Shown in pieces: positions 8,541 to 16,452 of a DNA stretch of 64,000 bases; within the stretch, counting starts at the first letter, position 1, and the number at the start of each line of letters is the position of its first letter. Made by a program: the position numbers and the translations under genes. Below the pieces are notes generated by a model, which was not told the DNA's origin, did no database searches, and saw nothing but the letters and a program-made list of their open reading frames with translations. The DNA comes from Thalassomonas haliotis (GTDB lineage: Bacteria; Pseudomonadota; Gammaproteobacteria; Enterobacterales; Alteromonadaceae). Location of the stretch: assembly GCF_028657945.1 (NCBI RefSeq), contig NZ_CP059693.1, forward strand, positions 3,658,001 through 3,722,000. The letters run 5' to 3'.

Positions 8541-9332
8541 TCAACTATTAACCATTTTTACAAACTTTTGAATTTTCGTGAATTTTTTTGCCAGTGCGTT
8601 ATCGACCACCTCAGGCCAGCAGCCGTTGAGCCGGGCAAATAATTTTTCCGGCCAGCCGATTACCACACGTTTTTTGCCCTGCTGCAGTTGTTTTACCAAG
8701 GCATAGGCGACCTCCTGCGGGCTATCGGTTTTACTGCCAAGCGCCCGGTTCATCTGCTTTACCGCGTTTGAGTTGATGTTGGTATCTGTGGCCCTGGGGG
8801 CGAAATACAATACCTGGTGGCGCGAATCGGTCAGTTCCCGCTGCAGCGCTTCGCTAAAGCCCCTGAGGCCAAACTTGCTGGCGCAGTAACCGGCATAATA
8901 GGGATAACCTATACTGCCAAGCGCCGAGCCGACATTAAGTACTACTTTAGGGCTCTCGCCAAGCTCATGTAAAAATGACCGGGTTAAACACATAGGCGCC
9001 AGCAAATTGATATTTACCGCCTGTGCCAGCTGGCTATCGGAAAACCGGGCCAATTCGTTAAATTCACTGATCCCGGCATTATTAATCAGCATATTGGCGC
9101 CAAATCTTCTCGCCTCAAGCATGACGTCCGCCCTGCCCTGTGCGCAGCTGATATCTGCGCTGAGCCAGGCATGCTCACTGCCCATATGTTTTACCAGGGC
9201 GATTAATTTATCGCTGTTGCGCCCGACGAGTAACAAACGTGCCCCGCGCTCGGCCAGCAGATAGGCCACTGACTGACCTATGCCGCCGGTCGCGCCGGTG
9301 ATCACCACTTTGGCATCAGACAATTTCATCAT
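8541..9332 (-). CDS. Short-chain dehydrogenase/reductase (SDR)
   Basis: A 263-residue classical SDR, a cytosolic NAD(P)-dependent oxidoreductase. The cofactor motif TGATGGIG spans residues 12-19, NNAG is at about 84-87, and the catalytic Y149-x3-K153 lies in YCASK with an upstream Ser in NVGSALGS. R38 in LLLVGRN after the second strand favours NADPH. An AGGAG site precedes the start. It is 6 bp from the diiron-oxidase-like gene, so it probably acts on the product made by that enzyme and the acyl ligase. The actual substrate is unknown. Confidence 0.93.
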   Translation of the reverse strand: MMKLSDAKVVITGATGGIGQSVAYLLAERGARLLLVGRNSDKLIALVKHMGSEHAWLSADISCAQGRADVMLEARRFGANMLINNAGISEFNELARFSDSQLAQAVNINLLAPMCLTRSFLHELGESPKVVLNVGSALGSIGYPYYAGYCASKFGLRGFSEALQRELTDSRHQVLYFAPRATDTNINSNAVKQMNRALGSKTDSPQEVAYALVKQLQQGKKRVVIGWPEKLFARLNGCWPEVVDNALAKKFTKIQKFVKMVNS

Positions 9333-9338
9333 TTGCTC

Positions 9339-10010
9339 CTAAGCGGCCGCCGGCACGCCGTGATTGACCTCTAATCCCCTTAAGATGTTGCCGTATAAGG
9401 TATAAAACCTTTTTGCCGACTTGATGATCAGTTGCTGCTCCTGCGGATCTGTGATCTTATTCATCAGGGTTTCAAAAAACTTCACATGTTCGATATCAAT
9501 TGCCCCGTGGGAGGTTAAATACGAAAAGGCGTTTTCCGGCAGGCCGATATTGTCACCGACGGTTTTGGCAATACTGTCGGCCATGGCGATACTGGTGCCT
9601 TCAAGCACATGTACCAGGCCAAAAAACGTCAACGGGCTTTTGCGGTTGATGGCGTCATAGGTGTAGGCCACCATGATTTCGGTGTCGAAATTCGGCTCGC
9701 TGGCCCGCGCTCCTTCCTTGTTATAACCGCAGGCGGCAATATCATTTAAAATCCATTCCTGGTGGCCCAGCTCTTCCTCGATATATTCGGCCACCGCTTC
9801 GCGCAGCCACTCTTTTTCTTCGGTTAACCTGGCGCCGACATTCATCAGCAGCGGCGTGGTGTGCTTAACGTGGTGATAGGCTTCTTTTAAGAAAGCGACA
9901 TAATCATCCAGGCAGATATCCCCCTGCATACAACGATTAATAATAGGGGCGGATAATAAGTAGTTTTGCTCTGTAGTCGTTTCTGCTTTTAAACGTTGGA
10001 AAAAGTTCAT
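9339..10010 (-). CDS. Haem-oxygenase-like diiron oxidase (HDO) / TenA-like protein
   Basis: A 223-residue all-helical protein of the TenA/PqqC/haem-oxygenase-fold superfamily, often annotated as iron-containing redox enzyme. Candidate metal ligands are present: E80-x2-H83, E137, and H168-x3-D172-x2-H175. The last triad spacing is that of HDO enzymes such as CADD, and ExxH is seen in UndA. Members oxidise or cleave small molecules or fatty acids using O2 and iron. A true thiaminase TenA is less likely because it lies between an AMP-forming ligase and an SDR and away from thiamine genes. AGGAAG precedes the ATG. Confidence 0.85.
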   Translation of the reverse strand: MNFFQRLKAETTTEQNYLLSAPIINRCMQGDICLDDYVAFLKEAYHHVKHTTPLLMNVGARLTEEKEWLREAVAEYIEEELGHQEWILNDIAACGYNKEGARASEPNFDTEIMVAYTYDAINRKSPLTFFGLVHVLEGTSIAMADSIAKTVGDNIGLPENAFSYLTSHGAIDIEHVKFFETLMNKITDPQEQQLIIKSAKRFYTLYGNILRGLEVNHGVPAAA

Positions 10011-10047
10011 GATAATCTTCCTAAAATGTCGGTGAAATATCGTTAAT

Positions 10048-10080
10048 TTGCTAATGGCTTATTATTGCTAATGGCTTATT
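10048..10080. repeat. Two tandem copies of a 16-bp unit
   Basis: TTGCTAATGGCTTATT occurs at 10048-10063 and again at 10065-10080, one base apart, in the 106-bp gap between the acyl ligase and the oxidase genes. Probably slippage; no regulatory role can be shown. Confidence 0.8.
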
Positions 10081-10116
10081 GACCATTTATTCATGGCTAA
10101 GCTGCCCTGGTGATCC

Positions 10117-11700
10117 TTAGCTGGCTTGCCGGTACATACGCTGAATTTGTGTTTGTAAAAACGCCGTCATCTGCTTTCTTCTCACCCGTCCGTTGGCAGT
10201 GTTTAACTCGGGGTCTGCAAACAGGCATTCATCGAGATAAAACCAGTCTTTTACCCGGGCGTAATCGGGTAAATGGCTGTTCATTTTTGCCAGCATGGCG
10301 CTGATTTGTTCGTCGCTGACCTGGGCCTGTCCTGCCATCATCTGAGGTAAAATACCGGCGATGCAATAGGGCTGGCTGTCGCCGAACACCAGTGCCTGGC
10401 GGATGCCGGTAAAGGCCTTCAACTCCGACTCCAGCCATTCGGGATTGATATTGCGGCCAAAGCTTGAGATCAGGGTGTTTTTCTTGCGCCCGGTAATGTG
10501 TAGATAACCCTGGCTGTCGATATGGCCGATATCGCCGGTGGCATAACGTGTTTGTCCCCAGGAGCTGCGGTCTCCGGCATAACCTAAAAAGATATTGCCG
10601 CTGACAACAACTTCCCCCTCCGCCACACTCACTTTGACATGCCCCAGCGGTTTTCCGGCCGAACCCGATTGATGCTCACTGCCGTTATTAACGCTGACCA
10701 CAGAGGCACATTCTGATAAACCGTACCCTTCAAAGGCGGGGATGCCAGCCTGCTGTGCCTGGCTTATCAGGCTCGATGACACCCTGGCGCCGCCAACGGC
10801 AACAAATGCCAAGTTTGAAGGCACTTGCCAGCCTTGCCCTGCCGACATCGTCAAACCTTTGAGTATTTCCGGGGTGGTGATCAGGCTCGATGGCTGATGG
10901 CGGCCGATTTGTTTTAATAATGCGGTAAAGTTTAAAGAAGAACTGCCGTTAAAACCCAACTCGGCCAGTGTTGGCACCACCACTGTAGCCCCGCCAAGCA
11001 TGGCGGCATAAATACCGGCAATGTTTTCCAGTAAGGTTGATAAAGGCAGCAGGCATAAGTGACGTTTAACCTTGTCAGTTAGCATAGGCGTTACCGCATT
11101 TTTAAGTGATAGCGCCACCTGCCACTGCTGCTCCAGGCTCAGGCAAACCCCTTTAGGCGCACCTGTGGTACCGGAAGTAAAAGTGACTTTGCTGGTGTGT
11201 TCAGGTAACGGGTTATCCTGGGCTACTGCACTTTCATTGGTTATCCGATAAAAAGATAACGGGGTTGAGACACTCGAATATAAGCTTGAATGTGTGCTTC
11301 TTTGCACCGTAATTGTGTTTTGCTCAACACCCAGTTCATCCCCTTTACTACCGCAAAGCAATCTACCGCAAAGCAAGGCCGGGTTGTCGGTGATCAGCAG
11401 TTGGCATGCCGCAGTATTTACGCTGTGCCGAATTTGCTGTTTTGAAAAGAAAGCCGGTAAAGGCAACAAGGCTATGCCCAATTGCTGGCAGGCAAAGTCG
11501 ACTATCACCCACTGTAGGGAGTTATCCGCCAGCAAGGCGACCGAGCTGACCTTATGCTGCGCCAGACAAGCCGTTAACAGTTCGACTTCTTTGATAAAAG
11601 CCTGGTAGGTTAATGAGGTTTTGCCGTCAGTTAATAAGGCTTGTCCGGGTAATTTGCCCCAGATCTGCGCTAATCTTGTTTTGATTTCCTGCTCTGTCAT
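10117..11700 (-). CDS. AMP-dependent acyl-CoA synthetase/ligase family protein, first gene of the operon
   Basis: A 527-residue member of the ANL adenylating superfamily. Core motifs are all present: the P-loop TFTSGTTGAPKG (about 172-183), GYGLSECASV, the YATGDIG aspartate, ITGRKKNTLI at the hinge, and a C-terminal GRVRRKQM with the conserved lysine. Members activate a carboxylate as acyl-AMP and pass it to CoA or a carrier protein. No carrier domain is fused and none was found nearby. AAGGGG precedes the ATG, and a strong direct-repeat operator lies 44 bp upstream at 11744-11762. It is the promoter-proximal gene of the operon reaching to 3907, so it probably supplies an activated acyl substrate to the HDO-like and SDR enzymes. 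Confidence 0.9.
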   Translation of the reverse strand: MTEQEIKTRLAQIWGKLPGQALLTDGKTSLTYQAFIKEVELLTACLAQHKVSSVALLADNSLQWVIVDFACQQLGIALLPLPAFFSKQQIRHSVNTAACQLLITDNPALLCGRLLCGSKGDELGVEQNTITVQRSTHSSLYSSVSTPLSFYRITNESAVAQDNPLPEHTSKVTFTSGTTGAPKGVCLSLEQQWQVALSLKNAVTPMLTDKVKRHLCLLPLSTLLENIAGIYAAMLGGATVVVPTLAELGFNGSSSLNFTALLKQIGRHQPSSLITTPEILKGLTMSAGQGWQVPSNLAFVAVGGARVSSSLISQAQQAGIPAFEGYGLSECASVVSVNNGSEHQSGSAGKPLGHVKVSVAEGEVVVSGNIFLGYAGDRSSWGQTRYATGDIGHIDSQGYLHITGRKKNTLISSFGRNINPEWLESELKAFTGIRQALVFGDSQPYCIAGILPQMMAGQAQVSDEQISAMLAKMNSHLPDYARVKDWFYLDECLFADPELNTANGRVRRKQMTAFLQTQIQRMYRQAS

Positions 11701-11743
11701 CTTTTTCCCCTTGGTTACTGCTTGGGGTTAAAGTTAACAAGCA

Positions 11744-11762
11744 AATCTTAACTCAATCTTAA
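11744..11762 (-). promoter_or_regulatory. PmrA/QseB-type direct-repeat operator upstream of the acyl-ligase operon
   Basis: Read on the minus strand this is TTAAGATT, GAG, TTAAGATT: two perfect 8-bp direct repeats with an 11-bp period, ending 44 bp before the ligase ATG. This is the layout of sites for OmpR-family regulators of the PmrA/QseB branch. A further TTCTTAAGAA palindrome lies upstream at about 11775-11784. The same 8-3-8 repeat occurs at 55276-55294 before the thermostable hemolysin gene. That the regulator at 7207-7866 binds here is inferred. Confidence 0.72.
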
Positions 11763-11832
11763 GAAATGTTATTTTTCTTAAGAATATCGCTAAGCCCGAT
11801 TTAAAAAATAAGAAAATGTGCTTTGCTGACGG

Positions 11833-12063
11833 CTATTTAGCCAGGAATTTGCGGGGTAAGGCATCCTGCTGCAACACATCCAGCTGCTGCTGGACCTCGG
11901 TTAAGGCATGCGCTAAAGCCATCAAATGTCGCCGCGATTGCTGCTTTTGCTTAAGCGCCTGCTCCAGAGGTTTAAGGGAGCTATTAAAGCGATGCAGGCT
12001 AAATCCTTTAGTTATGCTTGTTGTCATATCAAATCCATTTAATCTTGTCATGCTTGCCATCAT
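11833..12063 (-). CDS. Small helical protein, unrecognised
   Basis: A 76-residue (or shorter) reading frame. After a variable N-terminus the body (about 30-70) is rich in Gln, Leu and Lys and looks like a helical hairpin or coiled coil, for example LKPLEQALKQKQQSRRHLM. No ribosome binding site stands before the first ATG; internal ATGs at 12048 and 12027 are alternatives. It lies between the acyl-ligase operator and the sulA-like gene. Compact helical composition supports a real protein, but nothing about its function can be said. Confidence 0.45.
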   Translation of the reverse strand: MMASMTRLNGFDMTTSITKGFSLHRFNSSLKPLEQALKQKQQSRRHLMALAHALTEVQQQLDVLQQDALPRKFLAK

Positions 12064-12206
12064 TTAGGGCAAGTCATTTTAAGGCAATGCCTGCTGGCTT
12101 ATCCCTGCCTGCTTATCTGACCTTTAGGGTTTTATAGTCGAAAAATTTAGCAAACTTGTCAATAAATAAACAAAACAGGACTTGATTATTAGTGAAAACC
12201 AATATA

Positions 12207-12222
12207 CTGTACATATATACAG
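12207..12222 (+). promoter_or_regulatory. LexA (SOS) box
   Basis: CTGTACATATATACAG matches the gammaproteobacterial LexA consensus CTGT-N8-ACAG with both arms perfect, an AT-rich alternating centre, and a preceding TA (TACTGT). It lies 30 bp before the sulA-like start codon and overlaps a likely -10 element (TATACT at 12204-12209), so LexA binding would block transcription. Confidence 0.93.
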
Positions 12223-12252
12223 CACACTGATATTCACCCAGGGAATTTGACT

Positions 12253-12678
12253 ATGCTTGAACCTAACAACATTGATATCAACCACCTAAACTCAAAAAAA
12301 CTACCGGCCCCAGCCAATGCCTGGTTGAATATTAAAAATATCGAAAATCAACAACAATGCTCAAAGCAATACTCGGATATCTGTCAGCAGCATTATCAGC
12401 AAAAGAAATGGATTTTAGTGATTAACCCGGAGAAAAATGCCTTGGAAGGCCTGTGTGATAGCAGCTGTTTAGATACTTCCAAGATACTGCAGGTCAATAC
12501 CAATAAAGTAAAAGTGAATCTGGAAAACATCGAAAAGGCCCTGAGTAAAGGCAATTGTGCGGCGGTGATCTTATCTAACGCCAGCCTGGCGCAAGCAGAA
12601 TTATCTCACCTGGCCGATTGCGCCCGGGAAGGCAAAACTCCCTGCTTTATCTTAAAAAATACCACTACCCTGCATTAA
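12253..12678 (+). CDS. sulA: SulA-like SOS cell-division inhibitor
   Basis: About 141 residues. The second half matches SulA in pattern: KKWILVINPEKNALEGL (compare the WxLWLTPxxxL stretch of SulA), SCLDTSKILQV, then VNLENIEKALSKGNCAAVIL and AELSHLADCAREGKTPCFIL. SulA binds FtsZ and halts division during DNA damage until Lon degrades it. The start is the ATG at 12253 with AGGGA 8 bases upstream; a TTG two codons earlier is less likely. A perfect LexA box precedes it, which strongly supports the call. It is not beside lexA as in some relatives; it stands alone. The N-terminal ~45 residues are not clearly conserved. Confidence 0.85.
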   Translation: MLEPNNIDINHLNSKKLPAPANAWLNIKNIENQQQCSKQYSDICQQHYQQKKWILVINPEKNALEGLCDSSCLDTSKILQVNTNKVKVNLENIEKALSKGNCAAVILSNASLAQAELSHLADCAREGKTPCFILKNTTTLH

Positions 12679-12916
12679 ATCCAGACAAGACTCAAACAAG
12701 ACAAGGTTAACAACCAGGCTTTTATAACCGAACAAAAAAAGCAAACCACCGCCAAATCGGTTCAAGGCAGAGTTTGCCTACTCAGACTTGCCCTATCCCG
12801 GCAAAGCTGCTCTGCCGGATAAAGCTGCCGGTCACTCTTCCTATTGCCCGGCACTCTATACTAAGCTAAAAAAATACCTTATATTTCATTATAAACCAGC
12901 ATTACTGCAGAAAATA

Positions 12917-13807
12917 ATGTCAAGATTTCTGATTTTACTGTTAATCGCATTAATGCCACTGACCTGTGTCGCTAACGGGCAGCAGCCAAAAAGCTATAAC
13001 CTGGCGGTATTAGACTTTCAGGGAGAAAGCATCACGAAAAAGCGCTGGCTTGAGCTGTCACATTACCTGTCAGACGTTCTTAATGCTGAAGTGAATTTCT
13101 TTCCGATGAAAAATGAAGGCATCATCCGTCGCTCAGATAATTTTGATATGATACTGACCAATCCCATTTCTGCCGTCGCAATTGCTGAAAGTAAAAGGCA
13201 TGACATAGTAGCCACCTTAAACCATCAAAAACAGGGGCCACGATATGCCGGGGTCATTATCGTGCATAGAGACTCACCAATCACCACACTAGAGCAGCTT
13301 TCAGGAAAAAGCGTCGGGGTGATCAACTTGAAAATGGCTGCCGGCGGTTTTCTCTTCGCCGCCTATGAATTGGTACAAATGGGCATGAAACCAGATCCTG
13401 ATTTTAATCATTTTACCCAGATATCAAACCAGGTGGGGATAGTTAAACGTGTGATAGGTAAACAAATAGATGCCGGCTTTATTCGAACAGGTATGCTCAA
13501 CGATATCAAAGAAGAACAAATGCAAAACGTAGATATATCCCAGCTAAGGATACTCAATAAAAAAACCGATATCTTGCCTTATCCGCGCAGTACCGACATT
13601 TATCCCCATTGGGGATTTCTGGTGTCAAAAAACACTTCACAAGCTGTCAGAGAAAAAATAATACGGGCACTGGAGCAGTTGACACCGGCCAATAAGGTAA
13701 GCAAAGATGCAAAAATAAACGGCTTTGTTAATGCTTTCTCCGGCAGAGAATACAACAAAATAAAAACATTAATGTTATCCCTGAAAGTACCGCCTTTTGA
13801 TAAATAA
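12917..13807 (+). CDS. PhnD-like phosphate/phosphonate-type periplasmic binding protein
   Basis: About 296 residues from the ATG at 12917; a longer TTG-initiated frame from 12788 would add an unlikely N-terminus. A signal peptide occupies residues 1-20 (ending VANG). The body has the PhnD/SsuA-type pattern: VNFFPMKNEGIIRRSDNFDMILTNP, then YAGVIIVHRDSPITTLEQLSGKSVGVINLKMAAGGFLFAAYEL, then GIVKRVIGKQIDAGFIRTGML. In the family such proteins bind oxyanions for ABC uptake or serve as sensor domains. No ABC transporter genes accompany it, so its transport role is doubtful. Confidence 0.8.
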   Translation: MSRFLILLLIALMPLTCVANGQQPKSYNLAVLDFQGESITKKRWLELSHYLSDVLNAEVNFFPMKNEGIIRRSDNFDMILTNPISAVAIAESKRHDIVATLNHQKQGPRYAGVIIVHRDSPITTLEQLSGKSVGVINLKMAAGGFLFAAYELVQMGMKPDPDFNHFTQISNQVGIVKRVIGKQIDAGFIRTGMLNDIKEEQMQNVDISQLRILNKKTDILPYPRSTDIYPHWGFLVSKNTSQAVREKIIRALEQLTPANKVSKDAKINGFVNAFSGREYNKIKTLMLSLKVPPFDK

Positions 13808-13930
13808 GCTCGGATAAGTATATGGCGTCAACACTGACCTTTAGCCATTACTCAGGGCGGGGAGCAACCTGTTGTTTTTATTGCTGCAGCAGATCTTTTG
13901 GGGAAAGAAAACTGGACTATTTACAGCACT

Positions 13931-13959
13931 AAAAAAGACGCAGAATATGCGTCTTTTTC
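13931..13959. terminator. Bidirectional rho-independent terminator
   Basis: AAAAAAGACGCA, a GAATA loop, then TGCGTCTTTTT: an 11-bp perfect stem flanked by A and T runs, so it works on both strands. It lies between the convergent PhnD-like gene and the PEP-CTERM gene. Confidence 0.85.
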
Positions 13960-13974
13960 ATTTTATTTCATCAT

Positions 13975-14751
13975 TTAAACCTTACGACGACACAGCAAGG
14001 CTAAAGCCGCACTCAGCAGCAGCCAGCTGTGTGGCTCAGGCACGTCGGTCGTGGTAAACACTAAATTATCGATTCCCCCTGAACCGGGCATATTGATAAC
14101 CATACGTTTGATATCGTTGATATTATTAAACCCTTGCCGGATAAACTGGCCATCCGCCACTTCGGGCACAAACATACCGGCATGAACTTCATTATCATTT
14201 TCATCGTAAAACTCGATGGCATTAAAGCCATTCATACTACTGGTGTCTTCGGTGTCAAAAAAATCAAGATTTAAAATAGAGACCAGATCGTCAAAAACAA
14301 ATTCGAAATATCCCGCGGCCCTGCTGCCTTCATCGTCGGGATCATCACAAATACCGTCGCTACAGCCATTACCGTTTTCTTGTAAAATCAGGATGTTTCC
14401 CGGATTATCTGCTCCCGCATAACCGGGTAAGTTCAGTGCGCTATAGCTAAAAGCACTGCCCGGATCCTTGTAGTCATTGTTGTTGTTATTATACTCAAGG
14501 TCGTTATCTCTTGAGCTGTCATTTAAGGTGTTAAAAGCGACCTGGCGGTTGCTGACATCATTGCCGTTCCCCGCCACCCCGTCAATATAGTTCATACTAT
14601 TGATGGTCACTCCGTGTTGGCTAAAGTACTCATCGTCTATGATCTGACCGTCCTGAAAGTCATCAAAATCCAACACTATCATGCCCGCCAGCGCATTTGT
14701 TGTGGATAATACAAATAACCCCAAAATAAGAAATAAACTCGTTCGTTTCAT
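13975..14751 (-). CDS. PEP-CTERM sorting-domain protein
   Basis: A 258-residue secreted protein. It has a signal peptide (1-22, ending NALA), an acidic, Asn/Asp-rich central part containing VLDFDDFQDGQIIDDEYFSQHGVTI and ending in a likely beta-sandwich, and a C-terminal tail VPEPHSWLLLSAALALLCRRKV. The tail is the PEP-CTERM signal: Pro-Glu-Pro, a hydrophobic helix and a terminal basic cluster. It is recognised by exosortase, which was not found in this window. GAGGGG precedes the ATG. The likely fate is export and surface or matrix attachment. Confidence 0.92.
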   Translation of the reverse strand: MKRTSLFLILGLFVLSTTNALAGMIVLDFDDFQDGQIIDDEYFSQHGVTINSMNYIDGVAGNGNDVSNRQVAFNTLNDSSRDNDLEYNNNNNDYKDPGSAFSYSALNLPGYAGADNPGNILILQENGNGCSDGICDDPDDEGSRAAGYFEFVFDDLVSILNLDFFDTEDTSSMNGFNAIEFYDENDNEVHAGMFVPEVADGQFIRQGFNNINDIKRMVINMPGSGGIDNLVFTTTDVPEPHSWLLLSAALALLCRRKV

Positions 14752-14931
14752 ATTTAACCCCTCTTTAAGTTCAGAGCTACTTACGCAACTTCTGCTCCAA
14801 TACGATATATCAGGCAGAAAAAGGCCTTTCCTTTAGCACACTTGCTTTCTAAGTGATGACCTTAACAGCTCAATCATTTATCAATAAAATACATGGAATA
14901 AAGGAGTGCTCAGTATCGCTTCAGGTAAAAT

Positions 14932-15708
14932 TCATTTATCGAATGTATCTTTGGCTTTATCGATTTCAGCAAAATGTTGAACATATTTGCCGCTGGCTCT
15001 AAGGCGTTTCAGGCCCTGGTGGAAAATATCCAAAATATACTGGCTGTGCTTATTTTTCCTGGACACCACTAAACTTGACCGATAAAGCACCAGTTTTTTG
15101 TCATGGTGGGTAACTAGTTGCACTTGTTCAGGTGCAAACTTATCAGATAAAACCTGATAACCGGCATCCCGATCAATGGGAAAAACTTGAATGCGTCCGT
15201 TGATTAACTTCCTGAAATTGATTTCATCTGACGGCGCCTGCTCTATCTGGAGTGTCCCTGAGCGGCTGGCAGCATCTAATGCCTTGCCATAGGAATACCG
15301 TATGGTAGTGCCTATCCTGGTGCCGGTTAAGTCCTCATAAACGCTCCAGTCAAATGGGTAACTTTTTAAATGAAAAAACACTACCCTGGTTAATCGCACA
15401 ACATCTGAGTAATGAAAATCTTTTTCCCGCTCAGGCATCCGGCTCCAGCAACAACTGGCATCCCAATCCGTTTCCTTCGCCAGCTGATAACTTCTGCTCC
15501 AGGGGAAAAAACCATATTCAACTTTAATATTCATTTGCGCAAATGCCTGGGTGACAAGGTTAAGGGTTTCTCCATGATCCGGATACCTTTCTGAGTAGTA
15601 AGGTGGAAACTCTCCGCTGGCAATCCGGATGATTTCTTGCGCGAAACCTTTAGCTGTCGCAATCGCCCCTATCAAGAGATAAAAAACCGGATATAATTTT
15701 TTTAACAT
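14932..15708 (-). CDS. Periplasmic binding protein, copy 1 of a tandem family
   Basis: A 258-residue protein with a signal peptide (about 1-23, ending GFAQ) followed by a type II binding domain: IIRIASGEFPPYYSE, FFPWSRSYQLAKETDWDASCCW, HYSDVVRL, FHLKSYPFDW, GTRIGTTIRYSYG and FPIDRDAGYQVL. It resembles the polar amino-acid-binding (SBP_bac_3) family. A vicinal Cys-Cys-Trp motif is shared by all intact copies in this array and is unusual for the family. No transporter partner lies nearby. It is closest to the copies at 16453 and 17257 but more diverged. Confidence 0.85.
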   Translation of the reverse strand: MLKKLYPVFYLLIGAIATAKGFAQEIIRIASGEFPPYYSERYPDHGETLNLVTQAFAQMNIKVEYGFFPWSRSYQLAKETDWDASCCWSRMPEREKDFHYSDVVRLTRVVFFHLKSYPFDWSVYEDLTGTRIGTTIRYSYGKALDAASRSGTLQIEQAPSDEINFRKLINGRIQVFPIDRDAGYQVLSDKFAPEQVQLVTHHDKKLVLYRSSLVVSRKNKHSQYILDIFHQGLKRLRASGKYVQHFAEIDKAKDTFDK

Positions 15709-15769
15709 AAAATATAAATAATAACTTTATTATGACATTCCCGGGAAGCGGGTGTTGTTTATCAAGCTT

Positions 15770-16060
15770 GTGCTCTCCATACCGGCCACTGCCTTGATAG
15801 AGCTTAACCCCTGATTGAACAGCTTAATGAAATATCGGCTGTTATTATTCACTTTTGCTACCGGTAGCCTGGATTTACAGGGACCGGTAACTTCAGGCGG
15901 TGATCAATAAGGCTCCTTCAGGGGGAAATAAATCAGTTAATGATTGATAACCGCCCTGCCCTCATGGGAAAAGCATTAATCCGCCCCTGATAACGTCCTG
16001 AAATTGATTTCATCCGACGACGCATGTTCAATCAGGAGTTTACCCGCTTTATCAGCGGGT
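15770..16060 (-). pseudogene. Decayed copy of the tandem binding-protein family (psi-3)
   Basis: In pieces and with stops, the minus strand still reads ADKAGKLLIEHASSDEINFR (middle lobe, around 15995-16060) and later SRYFIKLFNQGLSSIKA (the C-terminal helix, around 15785-15850). Both match the intact neighbours (KAGKLLIEQAPSNEMNLKK and NQYFIDKFNQGLKMLKE). There is no start region and no continuous frame. It is a remnant of another tandem copy. Confidence 0.75.
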
Positions 16061-16139
16061 AATAAACATAAAAACCGCTTGCTGCTTTCATCATGATATT
16101 CATTGTAATACACCAAACCTTATTCAGCTCGGCAATGAT

Positions 16140-16445
16140 GTAAGCAACTTATTTATTTTGTGATCATAGCCACCACTTGCTTTTGGCGTTTTAATCCCTT
16201 GCTGAAGCTTTTAATGAAGTATTCTGCTTCGAGACCGTAAGGCTTACCGTCAAAGCAGTCAGTGTGTGGGCATGCCAGGTAAAAACCGAACTTACTGTGG
16301 TGACAATATAAAGGGTTTGTCCATCACCTTGATGTTTTTCTAAGCTATCAGGCAGAGCTTCCCCGGTAGAAATTCGCATGGTTTCTTGTGCGAAGCCAGT
16401 AAATGTCACTATCGAGGCAAGGTTCACCTGCCATTTATAGATTAC
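16140..16445 (-). pseudogene. Decayed copy of the tandem binding-protein family (psi-2), internally deleted
   Basis: An N-terminal fragment reads FTGFAQETMRISTGEALPDSLEKHQGDGQTLYIV, recalling the intact FTCFAQETIRIATGEFPPYYSQKYKNYGPTPAIV. It then joins, after loss of the middle, to a C-terminal fragment in another frame, EAEYFIKSFSKGLKRQKQ, recalling NQYFIDKFNQGLKMLKE. A continuous 96-residue frame exists at 16191-16481 but it ends out of frame with the family, so it is not a functional binding protein. Confidence 0.8.
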
Positions 16446-16452
16446 CTTCGAC

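Noticed and set aside
12741-12777. GCAAAC/GTTTGC pair preceded by an A run, readable as a leftward terminator
   Set aside because: The stem is only 6 bp with a 25-base loop, and no leftward gene ends there.
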